Positions 1-7,282 of a DNA stretch of 64,000 bases are shown one piece after another. Both the position numbers and the translations under genes were made by a program. The stretch is taken from the NCBI GenBank assembly GCA_964454675.1, contig CAYVUB010000009.1, positions 1 to 64,000 of the forward strand. The letters run 5' to 3'. This DNA is from CAYVUB01 sp964454675. Lineage in GTDB: Bacteria; Bacteroidota; Bacteroidia; Flavobacteriales; Flavobacteriaceae. Position 1 is the first letter of the stretch. Each line of letters starts with the position of its first letter. The notes beneath the pieces are model-generated. The model saw only the letters and a program-made list of their open reading frames with translations. It ran no database searches and had not been told where the DNA came from.

Positions 1-59
1 CATAAGTTTGCGAGAGATGTTCTGTACTCAAAGCACTATGTTTTGCGCAAAGATAATAA

Positions 60-69
60 GTTGTGCGTA
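60..69 (+). repeat. Cassette 5' core-like site
   Basis: The 10-bp string GTTGTGCGTA here is the exact reverse complement of TACGCACAAC at 1568-1577. In integron cassettes the first bases of a cassette (GTTRRRY-type) are complementary to the R'' arm of that cassette's own attC site, because the two are joined in the circular form. The match therefore suggests the left end of a cassette. It is inference: only one unit is visible and no integrase is in the window. Confidence 0.4.
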
Positions 70-111
70 ATTTTACAGAAGCACCGTACTAAAAACAAAA
101 CACTAAGAAAT

Positions 112-900
112 ATGAATAGAATAATAACTATCTTGCTTTTAGCAATTTTAATTCAATCTTGTAAAGATGAAAATGGTCTTGAGAAAAAAGGTTTTCAGGT
201 AAGTGAGATTTCGGAAAATGAACAAGGAGAAAAAATAGTAGGACTCACAATCGACTCTCTAAAATTGGAAACAAAACCGAGAAACGTATTACTTACCAAA
301 AATCCCAATCATCGCTTAGTTCCGATATACAAAGTGAATTATGACAAAAAAACTAAAGAACCTTTTATCGGTTCAAATAGTTTTCACACAACGTGGGACG
401 ACAATGACAAAGACGGAAATAATTGGAACAGTAATCTTATGCCGGGATTTAGTGCTGTATCCGGGTATAATTTAGTGAACGTTTCCCATTACAATAACTC
501 AGCAAAAGCCCAAAATGATTTTTTTGAAAAACCTGTACTGATTAAAACATTGTATTATCCTGCGTTTTCAAAAGACACACTCAACTATCAACCTGTAAAA
601 AGAGATTATTATATGGTTTCGGTTTATGACGAAGACACAAACAAAGACGGTTTTATAAATTTCAAAGATTTAAGAAGACTGTATTATTTTGACATAAACG
701 GTAAACTTCAAAAAGAATTGGTTCCTAATAATTATTCTGTAATGAGTTCGGAATATGACCCTGATAATGATTTTATGTACATCTTCGCAAAACTTGACCA
801 AAACAGCAACGGACGAATGGAAGTAGAAGAACCGACACACATTTTTTGGATTGATTTGAAAAATCCAGAAAACAACGGAATACACTACAAAAACAAATAA
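112..900 (+). CDS. Hypothetical lipoprotein in cassette-like unit
   Basis: I do not recognise a specific family. The ATG at 112 is chosen over the in-frame TTG at 43 because it starts a clean lipoprotein signal (MNRIITILLLAILIQSC), with the lipidated Cys at residue 17. The mature part is hydrophilic and contains two calcium-loop-like stretches rich in Asp and Asn (DNDKDGNNWN near residue 103 and DEDTNKDGFINF near residue 180), the second resembling an EF-hand/dockerin loop. It is probably anchored in the outer membrane facing the periplasm or surface. It is the first gene of a unit that also holds a PIN toxin pair and ends in an attC-like hairpin, which suggests mobile cargo. Function unknown. 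Confidence 0.75.
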   Translation: MNRIITILLLAILIQSCKDENGLEKKGFQVSEISENEQGEKIVGLTIDSLKLETKPRNVLLTKNPNHRLVPIYKVNYDKKTKEPFIGSNSFHTTWDDNDKDGNNWNSNLMPGFSAVSGYNLVNVSHYNNSAKAQNDFFEKPVLIKTLYYPAFSKDTLNYQPVKRDYYMVSVYDEDTNKDGFINFKDLRRLYYFDINGKLQKELVPNNYSVMSSEYDPDNDFMYIFAKLDQNSNGRMEVEEPTHIFWIDLKNPENNGIHYKNK

Positions 901-950
901 AAAGCGACGGAATGCGACTTAACGAACTGGAAATTTTGTAATTTTGACTT

Positions 951-1415
951 ATGAGAAAACCGAGATTATATTTTGACACTTCGGTATTTGGAGGAGTTTA
1001 CGATATTGAGTTTCAACAAGAAACTGAAATGTTGTTTGATATGGTCAAATCAGGCGAGATTATTTGTGTGTATTCCGACTTGACAGAATTTGAATTGGAA
1101 AACGCACCCGAAAGAATTAAAGAACATTTTACCCATTTGGACAAAGACACTGTTGAATTTGTCGAAATTACAGAGGAAATAAATGCACTTGCCGAAGAGT
1201 ACGTCAGCGAAAAAGTAGTTGGACAAACCAGTATTGACGATTGCCGACATATTGCTTGTGCCACGATAAACAAAGTTGATTATTTGGTAAGCTGGAACTT
1301 CAAACATATCGTAAACGTTTTCCGAATAAGAGGCTACAATTCGATTAACATCAAAAACGGTTATATACAATTAGACATTCGTTCACCCAAAGACATTATA
1401 GGAAATGAAAAATAA
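951..1415 (+). CDS. PIN-domain toxin (VapC-like) of a type II toxin-antitoxin pair
   Basis: A 154-aa protein with the PIN nuclease layout. The N-terminal strand with the first acidic residue is seen in YFDTSVFGG (Asp9), a second acid lies in the YSDLTEFELENAPE segment, and the C-terminal acids lie in TSIDDCRHIACA (Asp near 93-94), followed by the strand DYLVSWNFKHI. PIN toxins are magnesium-dependent RNases that cleave tRNA or other RNA and stop growth until neutralised by an antitoxin. A 52-aa charged protein overlaps its 3' end by 11 bp and is the likely antitoxin, giving a toxin-first order. The pair lies inside a cassette-like unit, a usual place for stabilising toxin-antitoxin modules. 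Confidence 0.82.
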   Translation: MRKPRLYFDTSVFGGVYDIEFQQETEMLFDMVKSGEIICVYSDLTEFELENAPERIKEHFTHLDKDTVEFVEITEEINALAEEYVSEKVVGQTSIDDCRHIACATINKVDYLVSWNFKHIVNVFRIRGYNSINIKNGYIQLDIRSPKDIIGNEK

Positions 1416-1563
1416 AGAACAAAACAAAAGCAAAGAAAAAGAGTTTGACACAGTTAAATTCTTCAGAGCGGTAAAAGAGAAAATCGCAAAAGAAACAAAA
1501 GGAATGACTTTTGCCGAATTTAAAGAATACATCGGTAAACGCAAACTAAAAATAGCGAGATAA
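1405..1563 (+). CDS. Small antitoxin-like protein overlapping PIN toxin
   Basis: A 52-aa open frame starting with ATG inside the last codons of the PIN gene (11-bp overlap, shifted frame). It begins MKNKEQNKSKEKEFDTVKFF and ends KRKLKIAR. It is lysine-rich and helical, with the segment FDTVKFFRAVKEKIAKETKG followed by MTFAEFKEYI. That layout is typical of the short antitoxins paired with PIN toxins in Bacteroidota (recollection of the family, not a search). The tight overlap implies translational coupling. Its stop lies 4 bp before the attC-like site, as expected for a cassette gene. Confidence 0.72.
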   Translation: MKNKEQNKSKEKEFDTVKFFRAVKEKIAKETKGMTFAEFKEYIGKRKLKIAR

Positions 1564-1567
1564 AAAC

Positions 1568-1667
1568 TACGCACAACATCGCATTGGCAATAGGCGGGCT
1601 GAACGGCTTCGTATCAACACCTGTGCTAAAATCCCGCCCATCGCCAATACGCGGGACGTTAAAATAT
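1568..1667 (+). repeat. attC-like imperfect hairpin
   Basis: About 95 bp with strong dyad symmetry. ATTGGCAATAGGCGGG at 1583-1598 pairs with CCCGCCCATCGCCAAT at 1633-1648, allowing two G-T pairs. Outside it, ATCGC faces GCGGGAC, and the ends are AAC (1575-1577) and GTT (1658-1660). The 34-nt central loop and the short unpaired interruptions match the general plan of integron attC sites (R''-L''-loop-L'-R'). The outer arm TACGCACAAC matches the left end of the unit at 60-69 and not the bases that follow GTT, which is what a cassette boundary predicts. Confidence 0.45.
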
Positions 1668-1689
1668 TTGATTCATGAGGAAAACACAA

Positions 1690-3687
1690 CTAATATTTAA
1701 CTATTTTCTCAATATAAGTACCATCTATATTTTCTATTACTAAAAAATAAATCCCTTTACTTAATTTTGAAGTATTTAACACAAAGTCGCTTATATCAAC
1801 TTCTATTTTCTTCCCGTTTAAATCAAACAATTTTAAACCTAAAATCTCACCAAAAGATTTTATGTGTATAAAATCTTTTGTCGGATTTGGGTAAACAATT
1901 ATCTTATCTTTTAATTCAACATTCTCCCTTTTTAAAAATGACTGTTTTCTTTCTATTAAAGCTCCTTGATATTCTTGAGGCCCGATGTCTGGCATTGAAT
2001 GATATGGGAATATATCACCGTCATAATCGTTTGCATAATCAGAATATTCAACTGAAACTCCATTGTCAATACATGGACTGTTGTTATTTAATTCAAAATA
2101 ATTTTGAGAGTCAAATAAGGGGTCTTCATGATAATTATTATCAATTTGGTCGTTCTGATTCTGATAAGGTGTGATGTTGTTAATATTTACTATATTACCT
2201 CTATAATTTATAAAATCATCATAATTTGTATCATGAAAGTCATAAAATAAATTATTAAAAATTCTTATATCAACAATACTGTTTTTATCTGCTATATATA
2301 GTGCTGCATTTGACTCTTCGTCATCAATATTATTATTAATCATAATATTGTTTCTAATATAGATATTAGAAACACTTGCATTTGTATAATAATTATCTAT
2401 AGAAATAGCATACGAATCATTATTAATAAAAAGATTATTATCGACTCTTATGCTGCTACAAACGAATGAATTCCCATACACCGAAAGCTCCATACCTTTT
2501 CCAACCCTTGATAAAGACCTACATGGCGAGTTTTTGGTGTTCATAACAATGTTATGGTGAAATCTGTTATTATTCCCATTGAACTGAATTTGAGTTTTAC
2601 AATCTTTAATTAAATTGTAACGAAAAACATTGCTTCGGCACTTATCCGAAATCCCATCTATCCCAATAGCTCTTCCATAAGACATATTTTCAGCAGTAAT
2701 GACATTTGAGGATACATGGTTGTTGTTCACTCCTGCCAAAAAATGATTTTCACCGATAAACTCAATCCCTGTATGTCCCCAGTTACTAATTCTGTTATTT
2801 AATATATGACTGTTTGTTACACCACCAACAAATATAACACCATCTTGTACACCTCTTTTTGAACTCAACAAATCATTCCCTGTAGAATTAACACCATAAG
2901 CTAAATTAGACGGCCAACCGGAATTAATTATATTGTCCTTGATAATAATATTACTTGAATTGTCTTTTGCCAATATTCCTGAACCAGAGTTTCTTCCTAT
3001 TGTACAATTTTTTACAGTAATATCATTACAACCTATAATCTGTATGCTTGGGCCAAAACCACCTTGAATTTCAATATCTTGAATAACTACATCATCCACC
3101 TCATAACCGGAAACAGTATAATATCTAAGAGAAGTTTTTATAGATAGATTTGATGGATGGATATCAGAGACCAAATAAAGAACTTGCTCGTTCAAATCAA
3201 AAAACCACTCTTGTTTTGTTTCCGTATAATCTATTCCAACAGACATCTCACCAATGTCTTCAAATAAAGTGCTTTTAAGACGCTCACTATCATTAACAAT
3301 CAGTCTTTCTATGTTTGGAATGTTTGGAACATCTGCTTTATATATAGTATCTTCTTCTTCACTATGAATATACCAATCTAACTCTAAATAGTCTAAATTA
3401 GAGATTATTGGGCGGTTTGTTAAACTTCCATAAGACTTTATTGTAATTCCTGAGTCCAAAAACAAATGTGATTTTTCCCAAACATCACCTTTTTTAAAAT
3501 GTATTATATCTCCATATCCAAATTGAGTGTTGTTAAACTTGTTTGTTGTTTTCCAAGGTGTGCTTTCGCTCATTCCGTCATTTAAATCAGAGCCGGATGT
3601 AGAAAAATAATAATTTATTTGGCTAATAGCCAAAGTACTAAATAATAAAAAAAACAGGGATAACAAAAATTTTGAGTACTCTAACAT
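1690..3687 (-). CDS. T9SS-secreted right-handed beta-helix protein
   Basis: A 665-aa secreted protein. Residues 1-22 form a signal peptide ending AISQ. The opening INYYFSTSGSDLNDG plus TPWKT is the usual start of the DUF1565-like/parallel beta-helix family. Residues about 190-480 are Asn-rich PbH1-like repeats (NNHVSS, NNRIS, NNLFIN and similar), each a turn of a beta-helix as in polysaccharide lyases and adhesins. The last ~70 residues (VYPNPTKDFIHIKS to KIVKY) are a type A T9SS sorting domain that targets the protein to the surface. The substrate is unknown. It is more AT-rich than the core genes and sits next to the cassette-like unit, so it may be accessory. Confidence 0.85.
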   Translation of the reverse strand: MLEYSKFLLSLFFLLFSTLAISQINYYFSTSGSDLNDGMSESTPWKTTNKFNNTQFGYGDIIHFKKGDVWEKSHLFLDSGITIKSYGSLTNRPIISNLDYLELDWYIHSEEEDTIYKADVPNIPNIERLIVNDSERLKSTLFEDIGEMSVGIDYTETKQEWFFDLNEQVLYLVSDIHPSNLSIKTSLRYYTVSGYEVDDVVIQDIEIQGGFGPSIQIIGCNDITVKNCTIGRNSGSGILAKDNSSNIIIKDNIINSGWPSNLAYGVNSTGNDLLSSKRGVQDGVIFVGGVTNSHILNNRISNWGHTGIEFIGENHFLAGVNNNHVSSNVITAENMSYGRAIGIDGISDKCRSNVFRYNLIKDCKTQIQFNGNNNRFHHNIVMNTKNSPCRSLSRVGKGMELSVYGNSFVCSSIRVDNNLFINNDSYAISIDNYYTNASVSNIYIRNNIMINNNIDDEESNAALYIADKNSIVDIRIFNNLFYDFHDTNYDDFINYRGNIVNINNITPYQNQNDQIDNNYHEDPLFDSQNYFELNNNSPCIDNGVSVEYSDYANDYDGDIFPYHSMPDIGPQEYQGALIERKQSFLKRENVELKDKIIVYPNPTKDFIHIKSFGEILGLKLFDLNGKKIEVDISDFVLNTSKLSKGIYFLVIENIDGTYIEKIVKY

Positions 3688-3753
3688 TGGTGTATTTTTA
3701 TCTTTTAATATTGTAAATATAATTGTTTAATTAATAATCGAAAAAAAAGTGTG

Positions 3754-3761
3754 TACATTTG
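3754..3761 (+). promoter_or_regulatory. Bacteroidota -7 element for TerB-like gene
   Basis: TACATTTG fits the TAnnTTTG consensus and lies 25 bp before the ATG at 3787. No convincing TTG -33 box at the usual spacing was seen. Confidence 0.5.
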
Positions 3762-3786
3762 TCTTACCTAAAAAACACAAATTATT

Positions 3787-4218
3787 ATGTCATTTTCAGA
3801 TTTATTTGATAGCGGATTTAAAAAGCGTAATGAAGACCATTTTGCAGCTATTGTAAGAGTAGCTATGGATGACGGTCATATAAGCGATGATGAAAAAGCA
3901 TTTTTAGACCGGCTGGCAAAAAACTTAGATATTTCAGAGTTGGATTATGCCCTTATTTTAAAAAATTATCAATCACATCCTATTAATCCACCAATATCTT
4001 ATGACAGACGATTGGAGCGTTTATACGATTTGGCTCGTATGGTTGCCGTAGATCATATTAATTATAACAGCAAAATGGTATTGCTAAGAAAAATAGGTAT
4101 CGGTCTTGGATTTAAACCCGATAATGTAAAATATATTGTTGACAAAGCACTTACCCTTGTTGCCAATGGTGTTGATATAGACACTTTTGTCCATGAAATG
4201 AAAGAGATGAATAAGTAA
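3787..4218 (+). CDS. TerB-like (tellurite resistance TerB/DjlA-type) helical protein
   Basis: A 143-aa cytosolic protein of the TerB-like helical family. The region AAIVRVAMDDGHISDDEKAFLDRLA (split here as AAIVRVAMDDGHIS and DDEKAFLDRLA, residues about 15-40) is the conserved helix pair with an acidic metal-binding turn. A second acidic/hydrophobic helix pair follows (LYDLARMVAVDH, about residues 80-92). TerB-like domains bind metal ions near membranes and occur in stress and envelope systems; no other Ter genes lie nearby, so a tellurite role is not supported. It is monocistronic, with its own promoter and terminator. Confidence 0.75.
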   Translation: MSFSDLFDSGFKKRNEDHFAAIVRVAMDDGHISDDEKAFLDRLAKNLDISELDYALILKNYQSHPINPPISYDRRLERLYDLARMVAVDHINYNSKMVLLRKIGIGLGFKPDNVKYIVDKALTLVANGVDIDTFVHEMKEMNK

Positions 4219-4244
4219 AAATTCCCGAAAATTCCGGGAATTTT
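4218..4244 (+). terminator. Rho-independent terminator after TerB-like gene
   Basis: A perfect 10-bp stem AAAATTCCCG/CGGGAATTTT with a 7-nt loop and a trailing T-rich stretch, placed directly after the stop codon. Confidence 0.8.
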
Positions 4245-4269
4245 AATTAATAACAATAAATTGAATACT

Positions 4270-5736
4270 ATGAAAAAAATTACACTTTGTTTATTATTCA
4301 TTTTTACACTATCGTTACCTGTTGCAGCGCAATATGAAACGCCGGGTACAGGTGTAAACTGGACACTGGACGATATTGCCGCTGACAGTCCGGGCACTGT
4401 TACTGTTTCAGGAAGTACTTATACATTAACCGAAAACCTTACTGTTGCTCTAAATGACGGGTTAACTATTGATACAGATATTACATTACAGCTTGCTTCA
4501 AATGTAAGAATTACTGTTTTCGGAACCTTTTCTGTAACTGCCGGTGCCGTAACAATTACCGCAGTAGATGAAGCCCAGCCTTATAACGGCTTTAGATTTG
4601 AAGAGTTTTCACAAATCAATATTCAAAATGCAACCATTCAATACGGTGGTGGTTTGCAGGTACTAACAGAAGATTTTACCCTTAACAACTGCATATTAAG
4701 ATACAATGCAAGCGGTACCGCGACCGGTGCTGTGGTTACACTATCCAGAGGTATGCCGGTAATTACAAACAACAGTTTTTTGTTTAATACCAATCCGGCA
4801 TTGAGTTCGGGTGCGACCAATCAGGTTTCAGCTTATATTTTTAATAACTACATAGAGGGAAATAACCAGACCAATAACAACCGTCCGCAAATTAATATGG
4901 GACCGACAAGAGTAAACGACACCTTAAAAATTATAGGGAATACCATTATTGGCGACCGCACCAAAATAATGGCTGGCGGTATTGCTGTTGCCAATTTGGT
5001 TGGCGGCACAATACGTACCATTATTGAAGGCAATACTATTGTAGATAATCGATACGGGGTTACCATTTTAGGAAACAACTCGTACGCATTAATTAAAGAC
5101 AATATCATTGAAGATAACAACACGCAAAACAACCCCAACCTTGGCGGAAGCGGTATCAACTTAAACACAACCGTTGCCGGAATGGTGGTTGATGTTACCG
5201 GAAACCAGATACGCAGAAATCTTTGGGGTGTAACATTACAAGGCATTGCTTACGGAAATTTTGGCGATGACACCGATAATCCGGGTGGTAATGTATTTGC
5301 CGATAACGGTAATGGAGGTACTATTTATGCGCTTTATAACAACACGCCAAATAATCTTACCGCAAAGCATAATTGCTGGGTAGAAGACGGCGAAGGCACA
5401 CTTGCCGAAGCCGAAAGTGTTATCTCACACGTTGTGGATATTGCCTCTCTTGGCGAAGTAACTTTTGACCCTGTAAATTGTGATGGTTTAAGCGTTGACG
5501 AACCGGGACTGCAACCATTTGTAATGTATCCGAATCCTGCTAAAAACACACTAAATTTTAACAACAATCAAGGCTTCAAAAATCTCGATATTTATAGTCT
5601 GGAAGGAAAACACATTTACACAACTACCATTACTCAAGGTGATAATCACATTGTGTTCTCTCTGCCAACGGGAATGTATTTTGTAAACTTTACAGGCGAA
5701 AACACAACCATTGTTAAAAAGCTGATTGTTGAGTAA
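4270..5736 (+). CDS. T9SS-secreted beta-helix protein
   Basis: A 488-aa protein. The ATG at 4270 is preferred over the in-frame TTG at 4261 because it begins a canonical signal peptide (MKKITLCLLFIFTLSLPVAAQ). Residues about 100-390 contain repeated strands with NN/GN turns (IIGNTII, IIEGNTIV, LIKDNIIEDNN, VTGNQIRRNLWG), the pattern of a right-handed parallel beta-helix with PbH1 repeats. The last ~70 residues, from VMYPNPAKNTLNF to KKLIVE, form a type A T9SS sorting domain. It is therefore probably surface-attached or released. No catalytic residues can be assigned, and adhesion or polysaccharide binding are both possible. Confidence 0.85.
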   Translation: MKKITLCLLFIFTLSLPVAAQYETPGTGVNWTLDDIAADSPGTVTVSGSTYTLTENLTVALNDGLTIDTDITLQLASNVRITVFGTFSVTAGAVTITAVDEAQPYNGFRFEEFSQINIQNATIQYGGGLQVLTEDFTLNNCILRYNASGTATGAVVTLSRGMPVITNNSFLFNTNPALSSGATNQVSAYIFNNYIEGNNQTNNNRPQINMGPTRVNDTLKIIGNTIIGDRTKIMAGGIAVANLVGGTIRTIIEGNTIVDNRYGVTILGNNSYALIKDNIIEDNNTQNNPNLGGSGINLNTTVAGMVVDVTGNQIRRNLWGVTLQGIAYGNFGDDTDNPGGNVFADNGNGGTIYALYNNTPNNLTAKHNCWVEDGEGTLAEAESVISHVVDIASLGEVTFDPVNCDGLSVDEPGLQPFVMYPNPAKNTLNFNNNQGFKNLDIYSLEGKHIYTTTITQGDNHIVFSLPTGMYFVNFTGENTTIVKKLIVE

Positions 5737-5762
5737 ATTCTAATTTAAACAACCCAAAAATA

Positions 5763-5793
5763 AAAAACCACTTTAGTTGATAAAGTGGTTTTT
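5763..5793. terminator. Bidirectional terminator
   Basis: A perfect 13-bp stem (AAAAACCACTTTA / TAAAGTGGTTTTT) with a 5-nt loop, A-rich on one side and T-rich on the other. It lies between the convergent genes ending at 5736 and 5796 and can serve both strands. Confidence 0.88.
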
Positions 5794-5795
5794 AT

Positions 5796-6506
5796 TTACT
5801 TAGTTACAAGCGAAAATAAATCCTTGCTGCCTATATTTATTTTAATGCCGATGCCAAAATTATGATAGTTGGCTTTATCAAAAAACGATTGTATTTCTGA
5901 TGGTGCTTTAATATCCATCCGGTCGCTACGGTAAGAATAATTTGCATATACAGCAAATGTATTGGATAGTTGATAGTCAAAATACAGCTCATAAACTCTA
6001 ATTTTTCCGTGATCTGTTTGAACAGATCTATGACCTTCGGTAAAACCTGTATTTCTATAACGAGATTCGCCATATACACCTATTGCCAACCCTAACCTCA
6101 TTTTTGAAGACAGATAAAACTCATATCCTAACGAATAATACTCGCTTTCTACTTGAGTTTTAGAATAATTTCCCGTTACAGCAGGATTGTCATTATCAAA
6201 AAAACTCTGACCACCTGTAGCAGCAGCAAAAAACCCTTTATAAACAAACAATTGTGCTTTTACATTGTGGCTTGTCTTTCCTTTTAACGCATCGCCTGCA
6301 AAATTAGATCCCGTAGGAACAGGCAAATAGACTTCGGCTGACAAACTCAATAGTTTATGCTTTCGGTTTTTTGAAATGGTAGCGGCATTGTCTTTTACAG
6401 CCGAATCCTGAAATACTTCTTTGCTCTCGTCCTGTGAAAAACAAAATGATGAACAAAAAAACAAAACGAACAAGAACACAGAATAATTATTAGTACGAAT
6501 AGTCAT
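5796..6506 (-). CDS. Putative outer-membrane beta-barrel protein
   Basis: A 236-aa protein. The ATG at 6506 is chosen over the upstream ATG at 6563 because it starts a signal peptide (MTIRTNNYSVFLFVLFFCSS, ending FSQ at 25) and leaves a 17-bp overlap with the preceding gene. The mature protein alternates aromatic and polar residues (YYSLGYEFYLSSKMRLGLAIGVYG, read in two parts; YELYFDYQLSNTFAVYANYSY likewise) in the manner of amphipathic strands of a small OmpA/OmpW-like barrel. The family is not identified. It is translationally coupled to the upstream lipoprotein gene, so the two may act as an envelope pair. Confidence 0.65.
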   Translation of the reverse strand: MTIRTNNYSVFLFVLFFCSSFCFSQDESKEVFQDSAVKDNAATISKNRKHKLLSLSAEVYLPVPTGSNFAGDALKGKTSHNVKAQLFVYKGFFAAATGGQSFFDNDNPAVTGNYSKTQVESEYYSLGYEFYLSSKMRLGLAIGVYGESRYRNTGFTEGHRSVQTDHGKIRVYELYFDYQLSNTFAVYANYSYRSDRMDIKAPSEIQSFFDKANYHNFGIGIKINIGSKDLFSLVTK

Positions 6507-7200
6507 AAGTGAAATTTTGTTGGTTAACAGTAATATTTTCGGTATATTCTGTAATACCGTCAATACTGTATGTAAATTGAATTTCAGAGCCCAAAAGCGT
6601 TATAAATGTCCCTGAATGTTGAGAAACATTGGCGTTGAAAGCTCTGCCAAAATAACTATCCTCGTAGCAGGAACTCTCAGAAGGAACTATGTTACCATCT
6701 TCATAAGATTCAACACAATATTCGTTTTTGAATGTAAAATTGAAACCTGACGAAACACTTAAAGTAGTTGCCTGAGTGATGCTGTAGTGTACTTCTGCCA
6801 GTTGAAACAACGTGATATTTCCCAAATCAAACGTCAAATCATTAGGTGTGTATTGTTGGGTATCGGTTTTATAAACATAGTCTGAATACAATCCGTCGCC
6901 GGCAATATGAACATAAAAATCGTCATCTTTTGAAAATAACGCCGTTACAGAAAAAAATCCGTCGGAATCACTGAGACCTTTACCTAAAAGATAATTACCC
7001 TCACCGGAACCCATAAAAGAAAAATTCCTGAAAGCTTCTACATAAACGCCTACTTCAATATTAGAAACAGGCTCACCTGATTGATTCAGGATACGTCCCT
7101 TGACCAATATACGGGTATCGTCTTCAAACTTCGGGTCGCAACCCGTCAAGAGTATAAGCATTACACAACTTAAAACCCGAAAATAAAAATGTACTGACAT
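6490..7200 (-). CDS. Lipoprotein with carboxypeptidase-regulatory-like domain
   Basis: A 236-aa protein with a lipoprotein signal; the lipobox LLTGC puts the modified Cys at residue 21. Residues about 30-110 (ILVKGRILNQSGEPVSNIEV onwards) have the CarboxypepD_reg/CNA-B-like beta-sandwich signature G-x-V/I-x-(D/N)-x-x-G-x-P-V/L, common in Bacteroidota envelope proteins. The C-terminal part has no recognised domain. It is the first gene of a two-gene operon with the putative barrel protein, whose start overlaps its end. Function unknown. Confidence 0.7.
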   Translation of the reverse strand: MSVHFYFRVLSCVMLILLTGCDPKFEDDTRILVKGRILNQSGEPVSNIEVGVYVEAFRNFSFMGSGEGNYLLGKGLSDSDGFFSVTALFSKDDDFYVHIAGDGLYSDYVYKTDTQQYTPNDLTFDLGNITLFQLAEVHYSITQATTLSVSSGFNFTFKNEYCVESYEDGNIVPSESSCYEDSYFGRAFNANVSQHSGTFITLLGSEIQFTYSIDGITEYTENITVNQQNFTYDYSY

Positions 7201-7282
7201 AAAAAACCTTTCTTTATATTCTTTCCTATAAAGATACCGAATATAAAGAAAGGTTGCGTGTGTAATGTTATTATAGTGTTAA

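Noticed and set aside
7..51. TTTGCG/CGCAAA dyad at the left edge considered as the attC of a preceding cassette
   Set aside because: Only six pairs at the base and no L'/L'' arms; the palindrome TTTGCGCAAA at 42-51 explains the match. The window edge prevents a fuller test.
3787..4218. TerB-like gene as evidence for a tellurite-resistance or Ter-based defence module
   Set aside because: No terC, terD or related genes are nearby; TerB-like domains are widespread as single genes.
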